Assembly (NCBI RefSeq): GCF_900129385.1
Contig: NZ_FQVO01000001.1
Coordinates: forward strand, 660,898-724,897
DNA length: 64,000 bases
DNA from: Chryseobacterium takakiae
GTDB taxonomy: Bacteria > Bacteroidota > Bacteroidia > Flavobacteriales > Weeksellaceae
Reading direction: 5' to 3'
This document shows, piece after piece, positions 8,910 through 17,857 of the stretch (position 1 is the first letter of the stretch; every line of letters starts with the position of its first letter). The notes under the pieces are model-generated. The model ran no database searches. It was not told the origin of the DNA and saw nothing but the letters and a program-made list of their open reading frames with translations. The position numbers were made by a program, and so were the translations under genes.

Positions 8910-11480
8910 ATGAGCACTACATATCCATCTGTGACGATCAAAAATGATCTGTCGGCAAGTATCCAGATTTTTGATGCTTTCCAAAATAACGAAGATGATA
9001 AAAGCCTAACCAACTTTTTTGGAACACTTACACCGCTGGTTACCGTACCGGCAGGTGGCAGCCAGGAGTTCACACCGATCCACGGGCCCATTTCAACATT
9101 TATTGTTTTTGATGATCAGAATAATCCCGTTACCCGTTTTTTTACATTGGGCACTCAGCCGGCTTCCTTTGAAGTACAGCAGAGCGATGTGGATACAATG
9201 AACACCACGGAGGCATTTATTAAGCTGATGCAGGATCAGCCGGGTAATCCGGAAGTCGTGCAGTTTCAGGCACTCATAAAAAACGGGAAGGCAACCGCAG
9301 CACAGGTAAACCAGTTTTTCCTTTCCACAACGGATTATAAAACAGTTACTTTTGTCACTTATATGCTTGCTGTGGTGGCACTGGCCCGAACCCCGCAGAC
9401 CCAGAAATCACCACCGCAGGATCAGGTATACAGTCTCAGTACATTAGTAAATTATTTTGGTTTCAGCTGGCCTTCGTCCATTCCGGATGTTACCATTTCT
9501 CACTTTAACTGCAACGAAACAGATACGGCAATATTTATCGGAGGCGAATTAAACATTACGGATGTTACCTTCGATACCGGTGTATTGGGAATTATTCAGT
9601 CTTTTATTGGAAATCCTACTATTAATTTCGGAGTTGAATTTGTTTATAACGACGGATTGGCAACCGGTGTGACTTGTTTGAAATTCAGTATGGATGAAGT
9701 GAAAATTCCGATTGGAGGAGGAAATACTTTCGATATTGACAAGCCTACCATGCTGCTGTCGCTAAATCCGCTTTTCAAGTTTGTAGTTTTTGAAATTAAG
9801 GCAACCATTCCGTTTAATCTGTTTGGAAGTCCGGAAATTGATTCAGATATTGCGATGACTATTGATAATATTGAGGCGGAAATCGGTGTGAACTTGAGAG
9901 GCAACACCACCAGCCTGCTGACACCTCCGGGAATCAAAGGATTACATTTCGATTCTTTTGGGGTAGGTCTGGGTGTAATTTTTGAACCGCCGGGCTTTGC
10001 CATCGGAGTGGAAGGAACATTTCATATCGGAAATCAGGGACAGGTACCCTTAACGGATGATAATTTTGCAGTCGTTTGCGAAATGGAAGAAGAAATCCCA
10101 AATCCTTTATATATCGCATTTTATGTACCCAAACTGGATTTTAATGAGATCATAACATTATTCACCAATACATCCTATAATATTGATCTGCCGGTTTCCT
10201 TCACAGACCTTTCATTCAGATGGGCCGAAAATCCGATGGAACCTGTTGTCCTGCCCGATGGTTCGCTTGCACCGATGGGATACGGATTCAATGCAGTGAT
10301 GGATCTGTTCGGGTTACATTTTTACGGATATCTTCAGATTGACCTGAACACAGGCATTCATGGCACAATCACGATGGCACCGTTGAATTTCGGAAATATC
10401 CTGAGCATTACGGGAGACGGCAAGGGAGCATCAATTAAAGTAGATCAAAACGGCAATCCGATCCCGATTAATACGGTACCAAAAACAAAACTGGACCAGC
10501 AGACTATTAAAAATGCAACAGATAAAACAATTGTATCTGCGGGCGGACCGGAAATGAGTGTCAGTACATCTTCTTCACCGTATTTTACGCTGGACGCAGC
10601 AGCAAGCCTTTTCGGATTGGTGAATGATAAAATAGATGCTGTTATCGCTAATGACGGAATAAGTTTTGAGATGGATTACGGCGCGATACTTGAAACTAAA
10701 ATGGCCTGCAAACTGGCTGATTATCATAATTTTTCAGGAGCCTTTTCATACGGACTGGATTTTGATGTCTCATTGCCGTCCATTGCAGGTTTCTCTTTAG
10801 GATCCATTCATTTAGATGCAGGCTGCGCAGTAAGTGTCGCTTTGAATACCTCGGCTTCTGAAATTTCATTCCAGGTATCAGGAGGATTTAATTTTGAAGG
10901 TTTAAATCTGAATTTCGGACCGTTTGAGGCAGACATTAATATTTCCAGTATTTCAGGATTATTAAGCGCTATTGAAACCTATATTGTCCAGAATGCATCA
11001 TCAATCTTCCGGGACATCATCAATGACGCCGAAAAATGGGCCGGATATGTTAAAAACGCTATAGTAAATGGTGTTTCAGATGTTGCACAGGGATTAAAAC
11101 AGGCTTACAATAAAACAGCGGCAGAAACAGCGAATATCATGAATTCTGTAGGATATAGCGCCTCTACTATCGCAAGTGACATAGGCAATGCGTTCTCCTA
11201 TTCTGCGACAGAGGTCGCTCAGGCGATGGAGGAAGGATATGGTGCTACCAGCCAGGTAGTAGCAGCAGCATTCCAGGAAATTGGCATTGGAGCACAGGAC
11301 ACGGCACAGGCGCTGAATACGGTTTTCGGACTGGCCCCCGATGCGGTGCGTGATGTTATGCTGGGAGTAGGATATGCAGATGATGCCATAAAATCTGCGT
11401 TTGAATCCATTGGAGGAGCTTTTGCTTCTGCAGCATCCAGCATCTGGCATGCCGTTTCACATTGGGATCACTGGTCATAA
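8910..11480 (+). CDS. Unknown cluster protein 3: shared N-domain, long beta region, C-terminal helical repeats (856 aa)
   Basis: No named family can be assigned confidently and there is no signal peptide. Residues about 1-180 match the N-domain of the 551-aa protein (YPSVTIKNDLSASIQIFDAF; later a helical VNQFFLSTTDY stretch aligned with NNFFASTQNF). Residues about 195-700 are a long run of alternating hydrophobic beta strands with many Gly/Asn turns. They look like an extended beta groove or repetitive sheet rather than a globular enzyme. Residues about 720-843 contain roughly eight ~15-residue helical repeats of the kind AxxVAxxMxxxGYS. The last gene before the terminator at 11493. A role in toxin delivery, lipid handling or an envelope assembly can be imagined, but the sequence does not decide. 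Confidence 0.75.
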   Translation: MSTTYPSVTIKNDLSASIQIFDAFQNNEDDKSLTNFFGTLTPLVTVPAGGSQEFTPIHGPISTFIVFDDQNNPVTRFFTLGTQPASFEVQQSDVDTMNTTEAFIKLMQDQPGNPEVVQFQALIKNGKATAAQVNQFFLSTTDYKTVTFVTYMLAVVALARTPQTQKSPPQDQVYSLSTLVNYFGFSWPSSIPDVTISHFNCNETDTAIFIGGELNITDVTFDTGVLGIIQSFIGNPTINFGVEFVYNDGLATGVTCLKFSMDEVKIPIGGGNTFDIDKPTMLLSLNPLFKFVVFEIKATIPFNLFGSPEIDSDIAMTIDNIEAEIGVNLRGNTTSLLTPPGIKGLHFDSFGVGLGVIFEPPGFAIGVEGTFHIGNQGQVPLTDDNFAVVCEMEEEIPNPLYIAFYVPKLDFNEIITLFTNTSYNIDLPVSFTDLSFRWAENPMEPVVLPDGSLAPMGYGFNAVMDLFGLHFYGYLQIDLNTGIHGTITMAPLNFGNILSITGDGKGASIKVDQNGNPIPINTVPKTKLDQQTIKNATDKTIVSAGGPEMSVSTSSSPYFTLDAAASLFGLVNDKIDAVIANDGISFEMDYGAILETKMACKLADYHNFSGAFSYGLDFDVSLPSIAGFSLGSIHLDAGCAVSVALNTSASEISFQVSGGFNFEGLNLNFGPFEADINISSISGLLSAIETYIVQNASSIFRDIINDAEKWAGYVKNAIVNGVSDVAQGLKQAYNKTAAETANIMNSVGYSASTIASDIGNAFSYSATEVAQAMEEGYGATSQVVAAAFQEIGIGAQDTAQALNTVFGLAPDAVRDVMLGVGYADDAIKSAFESIGGAFASAASSIWHAVSHWDHWS

Positions 11481-11492
11481 GATGAACATTCA

Positions 11493-11522
11493 GAGGCTGT
11501 CTGATAAAGACAGTCTCTTTTT
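11493..11522 (+). terminator. Intrinsic terminator after the three-gene cluster
   Basis: A 10-bp stem (GAGGCTGTCT paired with AGACAGTCTC, one G-U pair) with a 5-nt loop is followed by five T residues. It starts 13 bp after the stop codon of the 856-aa gene and marks the likely 3' end of the cluster transcript. Confidence 0.85.
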
Positions 11523-11534
11523 ATCCGCCGAATT

Positions 11535-12296
11535 ATGAAAAACGCTTATAAACTGCTCGGAACCTTACATCGCAAAGATATAAAACAACTGATGGAATGG
11601 TCCGTACAATTCAATAAAGATGAGTTTATCTCTCGTTGTAAGCCAACAATATACCTTTATCCGGACCGCCAAAAAGAAATTTTTAGAGAATTAAGTAATC
11701 TGCTAAGATTTGTCGGGACATCAGAAAGATTGATAAAAATTCAGGAAGAAAGTATCCTTCAATCAATGTACCAGGGACTCCGAATCCCTGAATCGGATGA
11801 TGATTACAAGTGCTTATATATCCATGAAGAAGGTTATTCTTCTATCCACTCCTATCGCTGGAAGGACAAAGAAAATTTTAACACCTGTTTTTATCGATTT
11901 GGTTTAAATGATACAATAAAACAAAATATGAACTTTATCCATCCCGAATTAACAGAGTTTTATAATGTATTGAAAAATGGAAAAGCATACAATCGCTTAT
12001 TTGGTAACTGGATACAAGAAAGCCAGGGAAATATCCGCGAGATTTATCTCTCGTTTCCATCAAAACCCAAATTAAAATGGATATTAGACAGTTTACAATC
12101 AATACTTAAAGATGAAGTCTACAAACAATTACTTCAATTTGAAGATCTGCCTATCAAAAATATTGGCTTTGATTCAACCGTGGAAAAAAATCCTAAAGTA
12201 ACGTTGTACTTCTCCATACTTTTATCGGATTATTTTCCTACAAACCATACACAATTAGTTCAACTAACTCATGAATATAACCTAAACAGGAAATAA
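11535..12296 (+). CDS. Orphan hypothetical protein (253 aa)
   Basis: I do not recognise this protein. It has no signal peptide or membrane segment. It is rich in Lys, Asn, Ile and aromatic residues and looks like a soluble alpha/beta protein; one visible landmark is the stretch IREIYLSFPSKPKLKW near residues 175-190. Its codon use is visibly more AT-rich than that of the 6114-11480 cluster and closer to the helicase gene downstream. It begins 12 bp after the cluster terminator, so transcription could come from read-through or from a promoter overlapping that terminator. It might belong with the cluster or be an independent acquired gene. Confidence 0.65.
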   Translation: MKNAYKLLGTLHRKDIKQLMEWSVQFNKDEFISRCKPTIYLYPDRQKEIFRELSNLLRFVGTSERLIKIQEESILQSMYQGLRIPESDDDYKCLYIHEEGYSSIHSYRWKDKENFNTCFYRFGLNDTIKQNMNFIHPELTEFYNVLKNGKAYNRLFGNWIQESQGNIREIYLSFPSKPKLKWILDSLQSILKDEVYKQLLQFEDLPIKNIGFDSTVEKNPKVTLYFSILLSDYFPTNHTQLVQLTHEYNLNRK

Positions 12297-12743
12297 AATG
12301 AATTATTTACTTTGTTTTGAAAAAACTAATGAGATCTATTCAAACTCTTATTGTAGTTTATAAAACTTCTTTCAGACAATCTCATCAACTTTTTAAAAGC
12401 ATTTTGAAATCCTTCCATCAGATCATTAGCTGTTTTGGAGATACAATAAATTTCCTGTCTTTCTAACTCGTTAAAACGATCTGCGGTTCTAAACGTTTAA
12501 CAACTATCATCAATGAACTTTATTGGAAATAGAAAACACAGAAAAGAAATGAAAGTAAAACTGATTGAGAAATAAAAAATAAATATTAAGATTAGAACTA
12601 TCGATTTTTTTTACATATTGTTTTTCAGTTTGTTATATTTTATTTAATTTAACTTAATTAATTAATTTGTAATTAATATAAAGATTAAAATAGTAATCTT
12701 CATTTTTTGCAGATGCTTAAAAACAAATAACTACTGATAAACA
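12297..12743. other. 447-bp intergenic region with a possible decayed minus-strand frame
   Basis: The spacer is extremely AT-rich, especially 12590-12710. On the minus strand, 12496-12326 is open for 56 codons with coding-like content (FNELERQEIYC..., SERSFINYNKSL). It lacks a proper start and has a stop just upstream, so it may be a gene remnant or chance. No terminator or RNA is evident. Confidence 0.4.
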
Positions 12744-12746
12744 TTG

Positions 12747-15700
12747 ATGACAGAAGCACAAGGCATGAGTCATATTTCATATATCGATACTGAAATTGAC
12801 CCTGAAAGTCACAGAATCCTCGATATTGGAGGAATAAAAGATGACGGAAGTATATTTCATAAGACATCCATAGCAGAATTTGTTCAATTTCTTGGAACAA
12901 CTCAGTTCATTTGTGGACACAACATCATCAATCACGATATTAAGTATATTGGGAAAGTTGTTGCTGATGCAGGTATCAAACCTGAAAACATCATAGATAC
13001 TCTATACCTTTCTCCTTTATTATTCCCCACAAAACCTTATCATGCTCTTTTAAAAGATGATAAGCTTCAAACAGAAGATCTTAATAATCCTCTCAACGAT
13101 TCAATCAAAGCAAGGGATTTATTTCACGATGAAATAGTAGCCTTTAACCAAACGGATGAAAACCTCAAGCAAATTTTTTATTTGCTCTTAAAGGATAAAA
13201 AAGAATTTAATAGCTTTTTTCGCTTTGTTAATTATACAAATCCAAACATTGACATTGAACAGTTGATTCGGCTAAAATTCAAAGATGAAATTTGTGAAAA
13301 TATTAATTTAACCAGAATCATTGAAGGATATTCTATTGAATTAGCCTACTGTTTATCACTCATTAATTCTTTCATTTCTCATAAAAAAATTCATTCCATC
13401 ACACCGCCCTGGGTATTAAAGAATTATCCGGAAGTAGAAAGATTAATGCTTTTATTACGAAACAAACCTTGTATAAGCGGATGTGTTTATTGTAGTAATG
13501 CATTAGACATACACAAAGGATTAAAAAAGTTTTTTGGTTTTGATTCTTATCGAATATATGATGGTGAAGCACTACAGCAAAAAGCAGTACAAGCAGCAGT
13601 AAATAATAAATCATTACTAGCCGTTTTTCCTACCGGAGGTGGTAAATCTATTACGTTTCAAGTTCCTGCTCTTATGAGTGGAGAAAACTTAAAGGGGTTA
13701 ACTATCATTATCTCGCCTTTACAATCTTTAATGAAAGATCAGGTTGATAATCTGGAAAAAAATGGTATTACCGATGCTGTTACTATAAATGGTCTTCTTG
13801 ATCCAATTGAAAGAGCCAAATCATTTGAAAGGATTGAAGATGGATCTGCTTCAGTTTTATATATATCGCCCGAATCATTACGTTCAAAAAGCATTGAACG
13901 ATTGATATTAGGTAGAAAAATTATCCGGTTTGTTATTGATGAAGCGCACTGCTTTTCTTCCTGGGGTCAGGATTTTAGAGTAGATTATTTATATATCGGT
14001 GATTTTATCAAATCAATTCAGGATAAAAAAAATTTAGAAGAAGGAATACCAGTATCTTGTTTTACAGCTACAGCAAAACAAAAGGTGATTGAAGATATTC
14101 GTGATTACTTTAAAGAGAAATTAGATCTCGATCTTGAATTATTTACATCGAAAGCTTCGAGATCAAATCTGCATTATAAAGTCTTTGAAAAAGCGAATGA
14201 AGATGAAAAATACCAAGCCATAAGAGACTTGGTAGAAAAGAAAAACTGTCCAACAATTATCTATGTATCACGGACAAGAAAAGCATATCTACTTGCTGAG
14301 AGATTGTCAAAAGATGGTTTTAATGCAAAGCCCTATCATGGTAAAATGGATAAGCAGGAAAAATCTGAAAACCAAGACTCATTTATTAACGGTGACACAC
14401 AAATTATGGTTGCAACATCTGCCTTCGGAATGGGAGTAGATAAAAAAGATGTAGGAATGGTCATCCATTATGAAATCTCAGATTCACTGGAAAACTATGT
14501 CCAGGAAGCAGGGAGAGCAGGGAGAGATGAAAATATCATTGCTGATTGTTTTGTTCTTTTTAATGAAGAAGATCTTGGCAAACATTTTATATTGCAGAAT
14601 CAAACCAAACTTTCTATAAAAGAAATACAACAAGTCTGGAAAGCCATTAAAGATATCACCCGATTTCGATCGACTGTTTCTAATTCTGCTTTAGAAATAG
14701 CAAGAAAAGCAGGTTGGGATGATAACGTAGTACAGATAGAAACAAGGGTAACTACCGCCATTGCGGCACTTGAAGATGCTGGATATTTGAAAAGAGGGCA
14801 AAACATGCCTAGAGTTTTTGCCAACAGTATTTTAACCAAAAATGCTCAGGAAGCTATTGACAAAATCAATTTATCTACAAGGTTTGAGGAAAAGCAGAAA
14901 GAAAAAAGTATTAGAATTATCAAGAAGCTTTTTTCAAGCAAAAGCCGTAAGCAATCCAATGAAGAAACTGCGGAATCCAGAGTTGATTATATTAGCGATC
15001 ATTTGGGTATAGTGAAAGAGGAAGTAATTAATATTTTAACTCTTCTCCGCGAAGAAAAAATTTTAGCAGATACAAAAGACCTAACGGCATTTATCAAAAG
15101 AGGAGAGAATAAAAATCGTTCACTTAATATTGTTGAGTCATTCGGTAAAATTGAAAATTTCTTACTTCCGTTTTTTGATCAGCAGGAAAATGTATTTCAC
15201 ATCAAAGAACTTAATGAGCAGGCAGAAAATATGGGATGTGAAAATATTAATACCAACCAAATAAAAACGATTATCAATTTCTGGTCAATTAAGAACTGGA
15301 TCAAAAGAAAAAATCTAGAATATTCAAAAAATCATGTTGCCATTGTTAGCTTATTTTCTAAAGAAATATTGAAAGACAAACTTGAAAAAAGACATGAATT
15401 GGCACGTTTTATTGTGGAGTTTCTATATATGAAAAGTAATTTGGAAGCTACGAAAGATGAAGCTGATAAAGATGAAGTACTCGTAGAATTTTCAGTTCAT
15501 GAATTGAAATCCGCTTATGAGAGTAGCCAAAATCTATTTAAAATAGACGTTGATATTGCAGATGTTGAAGACACCTTATTTTATTTGTCCAGAATTGAGG
15601 CTATAAAAATTGAGGGAGGCTTTTTAGTCGTTTATAACCGATTAACTATCGAACGTACTGAACAGGACAATAAAAAGCGATATACTAAAGATGATTATCA

Positions 15701-17582
15701 AAGGCTCAATCAATTTTATGAAAATAAAATTCAGCAGATACACATTATTGGAGAATATGCCAGGAAAATGATCACAGATTATCAAAATGCTCTACAGTTT
15801 GTAGAAGATTATTTTCAGTTAAATTATACATCCTTTCTCAATAAATATTTTAAAGGCAGCAGACAAAATGAGATTAGACGTAATCTAACACCATCAAAAT
15901 TCAATCAGCTTTTTGGAGAACTTTCTCCAACACAGCTAAAAATCATAAAAGACAAAGAAACACAGCATATTGTTGTAGCAGCCGGGCCAGGCAGTGGAAA
16001 AACACGGGTGCTTGTGCATAAACTTGCATCTCTTCTTCTAATGGAAGATATTAAGCAAGAACAGCTGCTTATGATAACTTTTTCTAGGGCAGCTGCTACC
16101 GAATTTAAAAAACGATTGATAAAGCTTATTGGAAATGCAGCCAATTATGTTGAGATGAAAACATTTCATTCCTATTGTTTTGATTTATTAGGTAAAGTGG
16201 GAAACCTAGAGAAATCTGATACAATTTTAAAAAAAACAATTGAGAAAATAAAAAATGGTGAAGTTGAAGCCAGCAGAATCACCAAAACCGTACTGGTAAT
16301 TGATGAGGCTCAAGACATGGATGAGGATGAACATAGGCTTATCAATACATTGATGGAACAAAATGAGGAAATGAGGGTTATTGCTGTAGGAGATGATGAT
16401 CAGAATATCTATGAATTCAGAGGCGCGAGCTCAAAGTATCTAGAACAGTTTATTTTGTCCAATAATGCTGTTAAATATGAGTTGATAGAAAATTACAGAA
16501 GTAAAAGCAATCTTGTTGTATTTGCCAATGAATTTGTCAAACAGATTTCACACCGATTAAAAACTTCACCAATTTTATCTACGCAAAATGACAATGGAGT
16601 AATAAAAATTGTAAAATACAAAAGTGAAAATCTGACTACGCCTACTGTTTCAGATATAATCTATACTAATCTTTCAGGCACTACATGTGTATTGACAAAG
16701 ACAAATGAAGAGGCTTTGCAGATCACGGGTCTGCTTTTAAAAAATAAAATACCCGCAAGACTAATCCAAACTAATGACGGCTTCAGTTTGTATAACCTTG
16801 TAGAAGTTAGGTTCTTCCTAAGTCGATTAAACTTAGACAATGATACATTTATTATTAGTGATGAGGTATGGGAAACAGCAAAAAAAGAACTGAAGAATAA
16901 ATTTCAAAGCAGTGATAAGCTGGAAATTTGCAGCAATATTATCAAAGAATTTGAAGCTACAAACACCAAAAGAAAATACAAATCTGATTTGGAAGTATTT
17001 ATAAGAGAATCCAAACTGGAAGATTTTTTTAATGAAAATGGAGAGACCATTTTTGTATCAACTATCCATAAGGCCAAGGGTAAAGAGTTTGATAATGTTT
17101 TTTTACTACTCGAGAACTTTAATCTTTCAACGGATGAAGCTAAACGACAGTTATATGTTGGTATTACCAGAGCGAAACGAAACTTAACAATCCATACAAA
17201 TTCTAAATTTCTTGATAATTTTTTTGTAGATAATTTAACGCATATTGAGGACAACAAATCATATTTCCAGCCAAATGAATTAGCTATGCATCTAAGCTAT
17301 AAGGATGTCTGGCTGGATTTTTTTATAAACAAACAGCATCTGGTTTCAGAACTTCACTGCGGAGATATATTAACCTTCAACGGAAATGAATGTGTTAATT
17401 CTCGTCACCAGCCTATTTTAAGATTTTCTAAACAATTCCGACAGAGAATAGAGCAGATGAAAACAAAAAAATATGAATTAAAAAGCTTAAAAGTGAACTT
17501 CATAGTATATTGGTTAAAAGAAGATACTTTACAAGAAATTAAAATTATTTTACCTGAAGTTTATTTCGAAAAAGCCCTTTAG
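12747..17582 (+). CDS. DEDDh exonuclease-RecQ-UvrD helicase fusion protein (about 1611 aa)
   Basis: Three nucleic-acid modules lie in one uninterrupted frame. Residues about 8-135 look like a DnaQ/RNase T-type 3'-5' exonuclease: Asp14 and Glu16 in YIDTEID, GHNIINHD, and a later His/Asp pair near KARDLFHDE. Residues about 270-620 are a RecQ-like SF2 helicase with Walker A PTGGGKS at about 295, DEAH at about 398 and QEAGRAGRD. A CxxxCxxC group (CISGCVYC) precedes it. Winged-helix-like and linker regions follow. Residues about 1060-1490 are a UvrD/PcrA SF1 helicase with Walker A GPGSGKT at about 1080, DEAQ at about 1186, DDDQNIYEFRG and YVGITRAKR. About 120 C-terminal residues are of unknown type. 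ATG 12747 follows a TTG; ATG 12765 is another possible start. Its role is probably DNA repair, recombination restart or defence; the sequence alone does not choose. Confidence 0.88.
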   Translation: MTEAQGMSHISYIDTEIDPESHRILDIGGIKDDGSIFHKTSIAEFVQFLGTTQFICGHNIINHDIKYIGKVVADAGIKPENIIDTLYLSPLLFPTKPYHALLKDDKLQTEDLNNPLNDSIKARDLFHDEIVAFNQTDENLKQIFYLLLKDKKEFNSFFRFVNYTNPNIDIEQLIRLKFKDEICENINLTRIIEGYSIELAYCLSLINSFISHKKIHSITPPWVLKNYPEVERLMLLLRNKPCISGCVYCSNALDIHKGLKKFFGFDSYRIYDGEALQQKAVQAAVNNKSLLAVFPTGGGKSITFQVPALMSGENLKGLTIIISPLQSLMKDQVDNLEKNGITDAVTINGLLDPIERAKSFERIEDGSASVLYISPESLRSKSIERLILGRKIIRFVIDEAHCFSSWGQDFRVDYLYIGDFIKSIQDKKNLEEGIPVSCFTATAKQKVIEDIRDYFKEKLDLDLELFTSKASRSNLHYKVFEKANEDEKYQAIRDLVEKKNCPTIIYVSRTRKAYLLAERLSKDGFNAKPYHGKMDKQEKSENQDSFINGDTQIMVATSAFGMGVDKKDVGMVIHYEISDSLENYVQEAGRAGRDENIIADCFVLFNEEDLGKHFILQNQTKLSIKEIQQVWKAIKDITRFRSTVSNSALEIARKAGWDDNVVQIETRVTTAIAALEDAGYLKRGQNMPRVFANSILTKNAQEAIDKINLSTRFEEKQKEKSIRIIKKLFSSKSRKQSNEETAESRVDYISDHLGIVKEEVINILTLLREEKILADTKDLTAFIKRGENKNRSLNIVESFGKIENFLLPFFDQQENVFHIKELNEQAENMGCENINTNQIKTIINFWSIKNWIKRKNLEYSKNHVAIVSLFSKEILKDKLEKRHELARFIVEFLYMKSNLEATKDEADKDEVLVEFSVHELKSAYESSQNLFKIDVDIADVEDTLFYLSRIEAIKIEGGFLVVYNRLTIERTEQDNKKRYTKDDYQRLNQFYENKIQQIHIIGEYARKMITDYQNALQFVEDYFQLNYTSFLNKYFKGSRQNEIRRNLTPSKFNQLFGELSPTQLKIIKDKETQHIVVAAGPGSGKTRVLVHKLASLLLMEDIKQEQLLMITFSRAAATEFKKRLIKLIGNAANYVEMKTFHSYCFDLLGKVGNLEKSDTILKKTIEKIKNGEVEASRITKTVLVIDEAQDMDEDEHRLINTLMEQNEEMRVIAVGDDDQNIYEFRGASSKYLEQFILSNNAVKYELIENYRSKSNLVVFANEFVKQISHRLKTSPILSTQNDNGVIKIVKYKSENLTTPTVSDIIYTNLSGTTCVLTKTNEEALQITGLLLKNKIPARLIQTNDGFSLYNLVEVRFFLSRLNLDNDTFIISDEVWETAKKELKNKFQSSDKLEICSNIIKEFEATNTKRKYKSDLEVFIRESKLEDFFNENGETIFVSTIHKAKGKEFDNVFLLLENFNLSTDEAKRQLYVGITRAKRNLTIHTNSKFLDNFFVDNLTHIEDNKSYFQPNELAMHLSYKDVWLDFFINKQHLVSELHCGDILTFNGNECVNSRHQPILRFSKQFRQRIEQMKTKKYELKSLKVNFIVYWLKEDTLQEIKIILPEVYFEKAL

Positions 17583-17676
17583 ATTCAGAGAAGAAACTAA
17601 AATCAGAGCTGCTCAATTTTTGAGCAGGCTTAAACAGACCTGTACACATTTTTTTTTACAAGATGTACAATCGTTA

Positions 17677-17699
17677 GAAAGCCTATTGGTCGGGCTTTC
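17677..17699 (+). terminator. Possible terminator downstream of the helicase fusion
   Basis: GAAAGCC and GGCTTTC form a short stem with a loop of about 9 nt, followed by a loosely T-rich tract. A second hairpin without a U-tract (CTGCTCA/TGAGCAG at 17609-17627) lies just before it. Either could end the helicase transcript. Confidence 0.5.
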
Positions 17700-17802
17700 C
17701 TTGATTTTTAGTGACCCATTTTATGATTTTTTGAATGGGACACGAAATAGGACATATAAATCGTGACCTATTTTGATTTTTTTTGATACTGCGCTAAAAC
17801 AA

Positions 17803-17836
17803 AAAACGCTGTAAACATTAATGTTTACAGCGTTTT
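17803..17836. terminator. Perfect 34-bp palindrome, likely terminator of tRNA-Ser
   Basis: The sequence AAAACGCTGTAAACATT is followed immediately by its exact reverse complement. It is flanked by A/T runs, lies just 3' of the minus-strand tRNA and could act as a bidirectional intrinsic terminator. Confidence 0.75.
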
Positions 17837-17857
17837 AGCTTATTTTGGCTTCTAACC

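Noticed and set aside
6114..11480. Type IX secretion substrates or a tail-like injection system
   Set aside because: There are no signal peptides, no recognisable C-terminal T9SS domain, and no sheath, tube or baseplate proteins.
12326..12496. Short minus-strand gene before the helicase
   Set aside because: No start codon in a suitable place, a stop at its 5' side, and no recognisable family; kept only as a possible remnant.
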